NCBI GenBank assembly: GCA_035493955.1 | Contig: DATJHI010000042.1 | Coordinates: 1 to 39,090, forward strand | Reading direction: 5' to 3' | Source: NCED01 sp035493955 | GTDB lineage: Bacteria; Pseudomonadota; Alphaproteobacteria; Caulobacterales; Caulobacteraceae | DNA: 39,090 nucleotides | Shown: one piece after another, positions 16,103-24,538 of the stretch | Layout of the letters: each line of letters begins with the position of its first letter | Numbering within the stretch: the stretch's first letter is position 1 | Notes under the pieces: model-generated | Databases searched by the model: none | The model's input: only the letters and a program-made list of their open reading frames with translations | Told to the model about the DNA's origin: nothing | Position numbers and translations under genes: made by a program

Positions 16103-17848
16103 TTGGCATCGTGCAAGTCGGGCCGCCGGGTTTCGGCCGCGCTTCTGGCCCTCGTCCTGTTTCCGTTCCCGGGTCCGGCCTCCGGCGCGCCGGTCCCGGC
16201 GCCCGACCTGATCATCTACGACGCCAAGATCGTCACCGTGGACGGCCGGTTCTCCGTCGCCCGGGCCGCGGCGGTGAAGGACGGACGCTTCACCGCCGTC
16301 GGGTCGGACGCCGCCGTGCTGAAGACCGCCGGACCCCGGACCGTGAAGGTCGACCTGCACGGCCGAACCGTCCTGCCGGGTTTCAACGACAGTCATGTCC
16401 ACCTGGTCCGAGGCGGGGACTATGAGCTGCAGGTCGACCTGGCCGACGCGCGCTCGATCGCCGACATCCAGACCGCCGTAGCCGCTCGGGTCAGGACCGC
16501 GAAGCCGGGGGAATTCCTCTTCGGCAGCCGAGGCTGGTGGGACTACGAACTCTCCGAAAAGCGAAGGCCGAACCGCTACGACCTCGACAAGGTCTCGCCC
16601 GGCAACCCGGTCGTCATTCCCGGATACCGCTATGTCGTCGCCAACAGCTTGGCGTTGAAGGCCGCCGGGGTGACCCAGGACGCCAAGTCCCCCGCCGGCG
16701 GGGAGATCGTCAAGGACGGGGCGGGCGAGCCGACAGGCGTGCTGCTCGACGACGCCGCCCGACTGGTCATGAAGTTCCAGCCGCGTCCGACCATGGAGCA
16801 GCAGATCGCCGGGGTCCGAAGACTCCAGGCGCGGGCCAACGCCAACGGCATCACCAGCATCGGCGATCCCGGGGAGACCGCGGCCGACGCCCAGGTGTAC
16901 CGGCGGCTGTACGAGGCCGGCCAGCTCAGCCTGCGCGTGGACTTCGGTTACAACGTCGATCCCACCCAGCCGCTCGACCAGGCCGAGGCGGTGATCAAGG
17001 CCCTGGGCTCCCCCGGCCAGACCTGGGGCGACGGCATGTTCCGGTCCGACGAGATCGGCGAGGTGGGGGTCGACGGCAACGAGATGACCGCCATGCTGCG
17101 ACAGGACTATCCGGACCGGCCGGGCTATCGTGGCGTGCAGAGGATCCCCACCGAACAGCTCAAACAGTTCGCGGCCCTGGCCAACCGTTACGGCTGGCGG
17201 CTTCGCCCGCACGTGGTGGGCGACGCGGCGATCGACCAGGTCCTGGACGCCTACGAATACGCCGACGCCCAGAAGTCCATCGTCGGCCGCCGGTGGATGC
17301 TGGAGCACGCCTTGCTGCTCGGCCCCGACCACTATCCGCGGGTCAGGGCCTTGGGGCTGGTGGTCAATTCCCAGTACATGCAGGCCGCCCAACTGGGGCA
17401 GGCCCACCTCGTGGCCTGGAAGCGGCCCCTGGCGGACCGGATCGAGCGTTACCGCGACTGGCTGGCCGCCGGCGTGATGTTCGCCAACGGCTCGGACGGC
17501 GCGCCGATCTCCAACCGCCCCGATCCCTTGTACGAGATCTATGGCGTGGTCACGCGCGGGACCCTGTGGGGCGGAAAGCTGGGGCCCGATCAGGGCATCA
17601 GCCGGGAACAGGCGATCCGGTCGGTCACCATCAACGGCGCCTACACCAGCTTCGAGGAGAAGGTGAAGGGCTCCATCGAGCCGGGCAAGTACGCGGACTT
17701 CGTGGTGCTGTCGCAGGACCTGCTCGCGGTTCCCGCCGACAGGATCAAGGACATTCGGGTGCTCGCCACCGTCCTCGGCGGACGCACCGTCTACGGCGCC
17801 CTGGACCGCCCGGCGGTCCGGGCGAGGGCAGGGCGGCCGGCTAGCTAG
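16103..17848 (+). CDS. Exported metal-dependent amidohydrolase (amidohydrolase family 3)
   Basis: A 581-aa hydrolase of the amidohydrolase superfamily, YtcJ-like family 3 branch. Motifs in order are LIIYDAKIVTVDG (N-terminal beta-sandwich), the metal-binding H98-V-H100 in GFNDSHVHL, a later His in RPHVVGDAAIDQ, another in MLEHALL, and the Asp of NGSDGAPI, followed by GSIEPGKYADFVVL, typical of the family end. The frame opens at a GTG (16070), but that codon is jammed against GGGGAG and followed by an arginine run. The TTG at 16103 has AGGG 8 nt upstream and opens a normal signal peptide (MASCKSGRRVSAALLALVL...), so it is preferred with moderate certainty. The 3' end overlaps the convergent YceI gene by 4 nt. 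Substrate unknown. Confidence 0.85.
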   Translation: MASCKSGRRVSAALLALVLFPFPGPASGAPVPAPDLIIYDAKIVTVDGRFSVARAAAVKDGRFTAVGSDAAVLKTAGPRTVKVDLHGRTVLPGFNDSHVHLVRGGDYELQVDLADARSIADIQTAVAARVRTAKPGEFLFGSRGWWDYELSEKRRPNRYDLDKVSPGNPVVIPGYRYVVANSLALKAAGVTQDAKSPAGGEIVKDGAGEPTGVLLDDAARLVMKFQPRPTMEQQIAGVRRLQARANANGITSIGDPGETAADAQVYRRLYEAGQLSLRVDFGYNVDPTQPLDQAEAVIKALGSPGQTWGDGMFRSDEIGEVGVDGNEMTAMLRQDYPDRPGYRGVQRIPTEQLKQFAALANRYGWRLRPHVVGDAAIDQVLDAYEYADAQKSIVGRRWMLEHALLLGPDHYPRVRALGLVVNSQYMQAAQLGQAHLVAWKRPLADRIERYRDWLAAGVMFANGSDGAPISNRPDPLYEIYGVVTRGTLWGGKLGPDQGISREQAIRSVTINGAYTSFEEKVKGSIEPGKYADFVVLSQDLLAVPADRIKDIRVLATVLGGRTVYGALDRPAVRARAGRPAS

Positions 17849-18480
17849 CCAGGGACCTTGTTGAACTCCAGGTCGATGTTGATCGCCATCTCGTCGCCGA
17901 CCACCATGCTGGCGGGACCGGCGCCGAAGTCGGAGCGGCGGACCACCCCCGTGGCCGAAAAACCGATCGCCGGCGTCTGGACGCCCTGTCCGGCGCCGGT
18001 CATCTCGACCTGCAGCGCGACCGGTTTGGTGACCCCGTGCAGGGTCAGGTCGCCGGTGACCACGCCGGTGGTCGGCCCCGTGCGGCGGATGGCGGTGGAG
18101 GTGAAGGTGATGGTCGGATAGGTCGCCGCGTCCAGCCAGATCGGGCCGCTCAAGGTCTCGGCGAAACCGGCGACGTTGGTGCTCAGCGAATTGGCCGCGA
18201 TGGTCGCCGTCACCTTGGAGGCCTCCGGCCTGGCCGGATCCCAGGTCAGGGACCCGGACACGGTGTTCATGCGGAAGATGCTGTAGGAGAAGCCCGAATG
18301 CTGCACCTTCACGATCAGGCCGACGTGGTTCCGGGACAAGGCGTAGGTCCCTGCCGGCGCCGCCAGCGGATTCCGGGTCGCGGGGGCCGGCGGGGTGTTG
18401 GCGGCGGGCCGTGGAGGTTGGGCCAGGGCCGGCGCGCCGGCCAGGGCGGCGACGGCCGCAAGACACACCAGACCACGCAT
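17845..18480 (-). CDS. Periplasmic YceI-type lipocalin-fold protein
   Basis: A 211-aa protein of the YceI family, beta-barrel proteins that bind polyprenoid or amide-type lipids in the periplasm. It has a signal peptide (MRGLVCLAAVAALAGAPALAQ), a proline/alanine-rich spacer, then the domain beginning GTYALSRNHVGLIVKVQHSGFSY, with family-like segments ATIAANSLSTN, TFTSTAIRRTG, GDLTLHGVTKPVALQVEM and a closing INIDLEF. The open frame extends 33 codons upstream, but the ATG at 18480 follows GGGGGAAAGCG and opens the signal peptide. Tail-to-tail with the amidohydrolase, sharing the 4 bases CTAG region of both stop codons. The exact ligand cannot be told. Confidence 0.9.
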   Translation of the reverse strand: MRGLVCLAAVAALAGAPALAQPPRPAANTPPAPATRNPLAAPAGTYALSRNHVGLIVKVQHSGFSYSIFRMNTVSGSLTWDPARPEASKVTATIAANSLSTNVAGFAETLSGPIWLDAATYPTITFTSTAIRRTGPTTGVVTGDLTLHGVTKPVALQVEMTGAGQGVQTPAIGFSATGVVRRSDFGAGPASMVVGDEMAINIDLEFNKVPG

Positions 18481-18898
18481 CGCTTTCCCCCGGGTGTCGG
18501 CTGGAAGGCTTGAACGCCCCCTCGGCCGGATCTGAAGCTGAGCCGGATCAGGGCCGACCTCGGTGGATTGGTCAAGCAATATCGCGGCCCGCGCGCGGCG
18601 CCGCTTTAGGTTGGAGGGGTAGTCGCCGGAAGGGCCCCACGTTTATTCGAGGGCTTTCCCGCAAAGGATTTCAGCCGAGACATAGAGTTTCGGCTGAGAC
18701 ATCAAGAACAGCGGGCCCGTCTCCGCGGGCGGTTTTCCGTCATCGCACCGTTTCGGCGCGCCGGTATGCATCCGGCAATTCATCGGCCCTGACAGCGCAA
18801 GCGTCTTTGCTGTTGACGTTGCGGGATGCGATGTCATTGTCGAAGATAACAATAAGCGCGCCTTCACGCGCCCGCCGGATCTAAGGGGAAGGGAATCC
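18481..18898. other. Spacer with small inverted repeat; no gene recognised
   Basis: Between the YceI gene and the esterase B region. CAGCCGA (18672-18678) and TCGGCTG (18690-18696) form a 7-bp inverted repeat with an 11-nt loop, and GAGACAT is repeated beside each arm. A plus-strand frame from about 18698 runs without a stop through to 19030 but has no start codon until 18899, so this may be decayed coding sequence or a long leader. Confidence 0.3.
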
Positions 18899-19030
18899 AT
18901 GGATCGGGCTTCGACGCTGACGCCTCGGCGCGCGCCGAACGCCGGCCCGACAGCTTTGGCCGCGGCGGGTGTCTCAGCCGGTCTTTCTTCGTCGCCTTTG
19001 ACCGGGAAAGATCGGTTCGACGTTGCTTGA
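18899..19030 (+). CDS. Possible small protein of 43 aa upstream of esterase B
   Basis: A short frame opening MDRASTLTPRRAPNAG, preceded by AAGGGGAAGGGAATCC, an unusually good ribosome site for this window. The protein is Ala/Ser-rich with no domain or signal peptide recognised. It may instead be a leader peptide or the 3' remnant of an older gene, since the same frame is open from about 18698. It ends 112 nt before esterase B. Low confidence. Confidence 0.2.
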   Translation: MDRASTLTPRRAPNAGPTALAAAGVSAGLSSSPLTGKDRFDVA

Positions 19031-19142
19031 GGGAATGGTGTGAAAACTCCGGATTTGTCGGCTCGCAAGCGCCGAACCAGGTCTCGGGCGCAGTCTGAAC
19101 AGTTGGTGTGGCACAAGCTTTCTTAGGGGACAGGAAAAGAAG

Positions 19143-21122
19143 ATGAGAGTCTTAGCCGGATTGAACTGGCGATCTTCGGGATGGGCGCGTGACCTGTCCC
19201 TCGGGATCAAAGGCGCCCTGGCCGTGATCGCGGTGATCTTGCTGGTCGGCGTCGCGCCGAACCTGGCCCATGCGGCCGACGCGGCCTATCCGCTGCGGCG
19301 GGTGGCGGTGGCCGGCGGCGGCGGACCGGGCGGCCCGCGCGGCTTTCTTTACTATGTGTCGTCCAAGGCCGATCGGCATGGCTACAATTTCGTAGTCTAC
19401 GCCCTGCACGACAACGGCGAGACCGCCGAGCAGTTCGCTGACCGCTCCGGTTGGAGCAAGCTCGCGGAAGACAACGGCTTCGTCGTGGTCTACCCGGAAG
19501 CCAACAACAAGACCTGGTCGCCTTTCGCCAACCTTGAGGACAGCTACCTTGAGGCGGTGTTTGACGGCGTCCGTGGCAATATCACCTTCGCGACGCCTGA
19601 CGAAGCTGCTCCGCCTCGGGACGGCGGCGGCGGCGGCGGCGGACGCGGCGGCCCGCCGGGCGGCCCTCCGGGCGGCGGCCCGCGGTTGCCTCGCGTCATG
19701 ACCTGGGGCGCCTTCCACTACATCACCGGCGACGGCGCCGGCGCGAGGGTGGCCGAGGGCTTTGCGATAGCCAATCCCGGCCTGTTCGCGGCCGTGGCGA
19801 CCCTGAACGGAACCGCCTATCGCTTGAGCCTCGCCAAGGGCGACGAACTGGCCCAGGGCTACTTCCAGAACCAGCGCGGCGGCAAGACCGCGGTGCCGCA
19901 GTGGCGCGCCCTGAAAAAGGACGTCGCCCTCCCGGCTTGGCTCTTCACCACCGGCGCTCCGGACGCGAACCAGACCGCGCTGGCGAACTACTGGAAGCGC
20001 AACAACGCCGTCGGCGCCGCGCCCGCCAACCGCAACATCGGCGGCTTCCAGACGGCGGTCTACACCAACGCCGCCCATCCCGAGCAGCAGGTCCGCACCA
20101 CCGTCCTGCCGGCGGGGGCCAAGTACGATCCGGCGGTGGCCGCCGCGATCTGGAACGACCTGTTCCGCCGCGTCGCCCGCTACACCGATGCGCCGAACGG
20201 CGATCTGGTCACGATGTGGACCCAGGCCGAATTCAACCAGCAGTTCGAGGTCCACAAGACCCAGATCGGCAACCTGACCTACCAGTATTTCGTGAAGACG
20301 CCGTCCAGCTACCGCAAGGGTACGCCCATGCCGCTGGTGCTTTCGGCCCACGGCTTCAGTTTCCCGCCGTGGATGTACAGCCGCCAGATCATGATGCACG
20401 AGGTCGGCGAGAAGGAAGGCTTCATCACCGTCTACATCAACGGCGTCAACAACGCCTGGGACTTTGGCGCCGCCGACAGCCCTGACTTCAAGTACGTGAA
20501 CCAGGTCGTCGCCGAGATGAAGGCCAACTTCAGCATCGACCCCACCCGGGTCTACATGCAGGGTTTCTCCGCCGGCAGCGGCCTGACCCTGGCCGAAGGC
20601 CTGATGAACCCGCGGACCTTCGCCGCCGTGTCGCCCAACAGCGGCATCGGCGACTTCACCCCTGGCGTCCAGGCCTTGATCACCCAGGCCAAGGCCGCCG
20701 GCGACGTCCGCATTCCGATGCTCGCCATATACGGCGCGGTGGACGCGGCCTCCAGCACCGACGCCCTGATCCCGGCCAAGGGCGTGCTGGCGAACGCCAT
20801 CAACAACGTGAAGACCTTCAACCACATCACCACGCCGGACAAGGTCGCGGTCTACGACAGTCCCTCTACGGCGCCGTACGAAGTGCTCACGCCGGGCGGG
20901 GCCTTCACCAAGCTGGGCGTGGACGCCCACTATCCACAGGGTCGTTTCTTCCGCTACGACTACATGAGCGCCGACCCCAAACCGCTGCCTTTGTTCAGCT
21001 GGATCTGGGTCAACGACATGATGCATGGCGGCGACTACCGCCAAGCTCAGATGGTGTGGAACTACTTCAAGCAATGGCGCCGGAACGCCGACGGGTCCTT
21101 GACCTACGTCGCCGCGCGCTGA
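19143..21122 (+). CDS. Double-domain PHB-depolymerase-type esterase B (first domain lacks nucleophile)
   Basis: A 659-aa exported paralogue of esterase A with the same two-unit plan. Domain 1 has YYVSSKAD, VVYALHDNGE, SGWSKLAEDNGFVVVYPE, but its elbow reads G196-D-G198-A-G200, so glycine again replaces the serine. Domain 2 keeps G474-F-S476-A-G478, an Asp in GAVDAASS and His628 in NDMMHGG. A Gly-rich run followed by Pro/Gly repeats (about residues 160-185) lies just before the altered elbow. The start ATG follows AGGAAAAGA, and the N-terminus has a long basic region before the membrane-spanning signal segment (ALAVIAVILLVGVAPNLAHA). A strong hairpin follows the gene. Expected to act in the periplasm or outside the cell on an ester; the substrate is not known. 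Confidence 0.88.
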   Translation: MRVLAGLNWRSSGWARDLSLGIKGALAVIAVILLVGVAPNLAHAADAAYPLRRVAVAGGGGPGGPRGFLYYVSSKADRHGYNFVVYALHDNGETAEQFADRSGWSKLAEDNGFVVVYPEANNKTWSPFANLEDSYLEAVFDGVRGNITFATPDEAAPPRDGGGGGGGRGGPPGGPPGGGPRLPRVMTWGAFHYITGDGAGARVAEGFAIANPGLFAAVATLNGTAYRLSLAKGDELAQGYFQNQRGGKTAVPQWRALKKDVALPAWLFTTGAPDANQTALANYWKRNNAVGAAPANRNIGGFQTAVYTNAAHPEQQVRTTVLPAGAKYDPAVAAAIWNDLFRRVARYTDAPNGDLVTMWTQAEFNQQFEVHKTQIGNLTYQYFVKTPSSYRKGTPMPLVLSAHGFSFPPWMYSRQIMMHEVGEKEGFITVYINGVNNAWDFGAADSPDFKYVNQVVAEMKANFSIDPTRVYMQGFSAGSGLTLAEGLMNPRTFAAVSPNSGIGDFTPGVQALITQAKAAGDVRIPMLAIYGAVDAASSTDALIPAKGVLANAINNVKTFNHITTPDKVAVYDSPSTAPYEVLTPGGAFTKLGVDAHYPQGRFFRYDYMSADPKPLPLFSWIWVNDMMHGGDYRQAQMVWNYFKQWRRNADGSLTYVAAR

Positions 21123-21130
21123 AGTCGGCT

Positions 21131-21162
21131 CTGCAGCGGCGGCAAGCTTGTCGCCGCTGCAG
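21131..21162 (+). terminator. Strong palindromic hairpin after esterase B
   Basis: CTGCAGCGGCG and CGCCGCTGCAG form a perfect 11-bp stem, and the centre can pair further (CAAG with CTTG). It starts 8 nt past the stop codon. No clear U tract follows. The rest of the 21123-21354 spacer shows only the ribosome site of the next gene. Confidence 0.55.
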
Positions 21163-21354
21163 CGTCATCGTCGAAAGGCCAATCGTCCGGTCTCCCTGTG
21201 GGGCCGGACGGTTCTCCAGTAAAAAGGGTTGCCGCCTAAGGTTCAGCCGTCGCTCTGCCGATGAGGGCGGCCATGCTAGACTGACCGGCCCTTCGGAAGG
21301 GCGAACGGCGAGGGCGTCCGTTGAATGGTCGCCCCGACGGCAATGGGGGAAGCG

Positions 21355-23496
21355 ATGACCAGGTCTTGGTTCGGTTCAAGCACTGTGGTTGGGCTCGTGG
21401 CGTTGCTGCTCGCGGGTTGTTCGGCGCGGTCGGCGGAGGTCGCACCCCCGAAGGTCGCCGCCCAGGAAATCGGCGGCGTGGTTTCGGGCCCGAAAGGTCC
21501 CGAGGCCGGGGTCTGGGTCATAGCCGAGACCAAGGACCTGCCGACCCGTTTCGCCAAGATCGTGGTCACCGACGACCAGGGGCGCTTCCTCATTCCGGAC
21601 CTGCCCCAGGGCGCCTACCGGGTCTGGGCCCGGGGCTACGGCATAGCGGACACCGCCGCGGCCCAGGCCGAACCCGGGGCCACGGTTCGCCTCGCCGCCC
21701 GCGAGGCCAGCCCCGCGGAGGCCGCCAAGGTTTATCCGGCCGCCTACTGGTTCTCGATGTTGAAGGTGCCGGCGGAGAGCGAATTCTCCGGTCCGAAGCG
21801 CAATCCCGAACTGCCGCCGGACGTGACCAGCCAGGCCCAGTACCTCACCCAGATGAAGAACGGCGGCTGTGTCGGTTGCCATCAGTTGGGCGATCTGTCC
21901 ACGCGGACCATCCCCAAGGCCTTCCATGACGCCGGCTCCTCGGAGGCCCAGTGGATGCGCCGCATCCAGGCCGGCCAGGCGGGGCCGGAGATGGTCGCAG
22001 GGCTGAGCGGGCTCGGCCCCATCGCCGTGCGCAACCTGGCCGACTGGACCGACCGGATCGCCGCCGGCAAGCTGCCGGTCGCCAAGCCGGCGCGGCCTCA
22101 GGGGCTGGAGCGCAATGTGGTCGTCACCGTGCGCGACTGGCTCGACGACAAGCACTATCTGCACGACCTGGTCTCGACCGACCGGCGCAATCCGACCGTG
22201 AACGCCAACGGGCTGCTCTACGGCTCCACCGAACTCAGCACCGGCGTCATTCCGGTGCTTGACCCGGTCAAGAACACCGCCGCCGAGATCAAGGCTCCGG
22301 TCCGCGATCCGGACACGCCCATCGCCGCGGTCAAGACGCCTATGGCCTCCTCGGCCTACTGGGGCGACCAGGCGATCTGGGACAGCCAGGCCAATATCCA
22401 CAATCCGATGTTCGACGAGAAGGGACGGGTCTGGCTGACCGCTTCGGTGCGCGCGCCCGGCAACAGCCCCGCCTTCTGCAGGGCCGGATCCGGCCATCCC
22501 TCCGCTCAGCAGGTTCCCCTCGACCGGTCCGGACGCCAGCTGGCGATGTTCGATCCCAAGACCGGGAAGTACAGCTTCATCGACACTTGTTTCGCCAACC
22601 ACCATCTGCAGTTCGACGCCAAGGGCGTGCTGTGGACCAGCGGCGGCGGACCCGTGGTCGGCTGGTTCGACGCGCCGCTGTACGATCGGACCGGCGACGT
22701 GGCCAAGGCGCAGGGGTGGACGCCGGTGATCCTGGATTCCAACGGCAACGGCCGGCGGGACGCCTATACCGAACCCGGTCAGCCGGCGGATCCGGCCAAG
22801 GACCGGCGGATCATCGCCCCCTTCTACGCGATCATGCCGAGCCCGGCGGACGGCTCGGTCTGGGGCTCGGTCTGGGCCGGGGCGCGGCAGATGCCCTGGT
22901 CGATCGTTCGGATAAATCCCGGCCCCGATCCGTCCAGGACCGCCCTGGCGGAGGTCTATACGGCTCCCGCCCCCGCCTACGGCATCCGCGGCGCCGACAT
23001 CGACAGCCAGGGCGTGGTCTGGGGCGCCATGGCCAGCGGCCATCTGGCCAGCTTCGATCGGCGCAAGTGCAAGGGCCCGCTGAACGGTCCCACCGCCACC
23101 GGCGCCCATTGCCCCGAAGGCTGGACCCTCTACCGGCTGCCGGGGCCGTCCTTCGAGGCGGGGCCCGACCAGAGCGTCGAGTCCAGCTACTACGTCTGGG
23201 TGGACCAGCACGACACCCTGGGCCTGGGCAAGGACGTGCCGATCGTCACCGGCAACCAGTTCGACGGGGTGCACGCCCTGGTGAACGGCCGCTTCATCAC
23301 CCTGCGCACGCCCTATCCCCTGGGCTTCTACGCCAAGGGCCTGGACGGCCGCATCGACAACGCCGACGGCGGCTGGAACGGTCGCGGGCTGTGGATCACC
23401 AGCGGCGACCGGACCCCCTGGCACCACGAGGGGGGACTGGGGACCAAACCGCTGGTGCTGCACATCCAGATGCGGCCAAACCCCCTGGCCGATTGA
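21355..23496 (+). CDS. Lipoprotein with regulatory beta-sandwich, one haem c motif and propeller-like region
   Basis: A 713-aa predicted lipoprotein: LLLAGC lipobox with Cys22. After it comes a carboxypeptidase-regulatory-like beta-sandwich (about residues 40-105: GGVVSGPKGPEAGVWVIAETKDL ... VTDDQGRFLIPDLPQGAYRVWARGYG), then a region with a single CxxCH haem attachment motif (C172-V-G-C175-H176), then about 450 residues of repeated segments (DEKGRVWLTAS, FDAKGVLWTSGG, ADGSVWGSVW, DSQGVVWGAM) spaced like a beta-propeller of the Vgb/quinoprotein-like sort. The upstream ATG (21325) is rejected because ATG 21355 has GGGGGAAGCG and directly opens the lipoprotein signal. Probably an outer-membrane or periplasmic redox or sugar/aromatic-binding protein; the reaction is unknown. 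Convergent with the LysR gene 26 nt away. Confidence 0.85.
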   Translation: MTRSWFGSSTVVGLVALLLAGCSARSAEVAPPKVAAQEIGGVVSGPKGPEAGVWVIAETKDLPTRFAKIVVTDDQGRFLIPDLPQGAYRVWARGYGIADTAAAQAEPGATVRLAAREASPAEAAKVYPAAYWFSMLKVPAESEFSGPKRNPELPPDVTSQAQYLTQMKNGGCVGCHQLGDLSTRTIPKAFHDAGSSEAQWMRRIQAGQAGPEMVAGLSGLGPIAVRNLADWTDRIAAGKLPVAKPARPQGLERNVVVTVRDWLDDKHYLHDLVSTDRRNPTVNANGLLYGSTELSTGVIPVLDPVKNTAAEIKAPVRDPDTPIAAVKTPMASSAYWGDQAIWDSQANIHNPMFDEKGRVWLTASVRAPGNSPAFCRAGSGHPSAQQVPLDRSGRQLAMFDPKTGKYSFIDTCFANHHLQFDAKGVLWTSGGGPVVGWFDAPLYDRTGDVAKAQGWTPVILDSNGNGRRDAYTEPGQPADPAKDRRIIAPFYAIMPSPADGSVWGSVWAGARQMPWSIVRINPGPDPSRTALAEVYTAPAPAYGIRGADIDSQGVVWGAMASGHLASFDRRKCKGPLNGPTATGAHCPEGWTLYRLPGPSFEAGPDQSVESSYYVWVDQHDTLGLGKDVPIVTGNQFDGVHALVNGRFITLRTPYPLGFYAKGLDGRIDNADGGWNGRGLWITSGDRTPWHHEGGLGTKPLVLHIQMRPNPLAD

Positions 23497-23522
23497 TCGG
23501 CGGGAGCTGAGCCGTCGTCTGC

Positions 23523-24470
23523 TCAGAACGCCTCGTGCGAGGCGTCGGTCAGGCTTTCGCGCAGGAAGTTGTGAAATTGCAGCGCCGCCGCCGACAGCGC
23601 TCGGCGGGTGGGCGCATAGAGCGACACGTAGCGGATGACCTCCGGATCCACGACCCGGCGCATGACCAGGCCCAGCGGCTCCGCCAGACCCCGGACGTAG
23701 GCCGGGGCGAAGGTCACTCCCAGGTTCGCCGCGGCGACGCCCAAGGCGGTGGTGATGTTGCCGACGATCTGCACGGGCGCGATCAGGGCGATCCCCCGGC
23801 CGGCCAGCTCCGGGGCGACGCTATGTTCGTGGTCGCGGCCGGAGGCATAGAACTCGGCGCCCTCCAGGTCGCTCCAGGTCAGGACCGACTTGGCGGCCAA
23901 GGGGTGACGCGGCGAGCACCAGAGCACCCAGGGGCTGGCGAACAGGGCCTCGCAGGCGACCTCCCCGCCTACGGTCCGGTCGGGGCCCAGGGCCAGGTCG
24001 GCCTCGCCCGTGGCGACGCTGTCGGCCAGCCATTCCACGCCGGTGTCCAGGATGCGCACCGCCGAGCGGGGGTGTTGCTCCCGGTAGCGGCCGATCAACC
24101 GCGGCAGGATCAGGCAGGCGACGGACAGGGGCGCGGCCACCCGGATCACGTCCACCGAACGGTTGCGCACGTCGGCCGCCGCCGTGGCGGCCAGGCTCAT
24201 CTGCCGCTGCACCGCCAGGGCCGCGGGCAGGAACTCGCGCCCGTCCGCCGTCAAGGTGACCTTGCGCGTCGTGCGCTCGAACAGGGCGAAGCCGACGGTG
24301 AGCTCCAGCTCGCTGATCAGGTTGCTGACCGCCGACGGGGTCAGGTTCAACCGTCGCGCCGCGTAGGTGAAGTTGTTGAGCTCCGCGGCGGCCACGAAGG
24401 CGTCGAGCTGGCGAGGGGAAAAACGGGGCGAGGGAGGCACAGCCAAGCTCGATTGATGAGTAACGGTCAC
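23523..24470 (-). CDS. LysR-type transcriptional regulator 1, divergent from the hpa-like operon
   Basis: About 315 aa. The N-terminal winged helix-turn-helix is clear (RQLDAFVAAAELNNFTYAARRLNLTPSAVSNLISELE, then LFERTTRKVTLTADG), followed by the effector-binding domain (VDVIRVAAPLSVACLILPRLIGRY and onward). The frame opens at a TTG at 24539 that overlaps the divergent start codon; a GTG at 24470 with AGG upstream leaves a 68-bp promoter spacer and is the better start, although a later GTG is possible. LysR proteins commonly control the divergent operon in response to a pathway metabolite, so this is the likely regulator of genes 24539-33307. No operator could be defined in the short spacer. 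Confidence 0.88.
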   Translation of the reverse strand: MTVTHQSSLAVPPSPRFSPRQLDAFVAAAELNNFTYAARRLNLTPSAVSNLISELELTVGFALFERTTRKVTLTADGREFLPAALAVQRQMSLAATAAADVRNRSVDVIRVAAPLSVACLILPRLIGRYREQHPRSAVRILDTGVEWLADSVATGEADLALGPDRTVGGEVACEALFASPWVLWCSPRHPLAAKSVLTWSDLEGAEFYASGRDHEHSVAPELAGRGIALIAPVQIVGNITTALGVAAANLGVTFAPAYVRGLAEPLGLVMRRVVDPEVIRYVSLYAPTRRALSAAALQFHNFLRESLTDASHEAF

Positions 24471-24538
24471 AAACCTACGCGTATCTTTCGCTTGTCGCCA
24501 GGGAATGCTTCGCCTATCGCACGGCCAGGGAGACGCCA

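Noticed and set aside
19152..21074. Minus-strand frames over 600 aa opposite esterase B, and at 14098-16215, 11968-13932 and 21376-23463
   Set aside because: Same shadow effect; the plus-strand genes have signal peptides and recognisable motifs, and the minus frames run across several unrelated genes.
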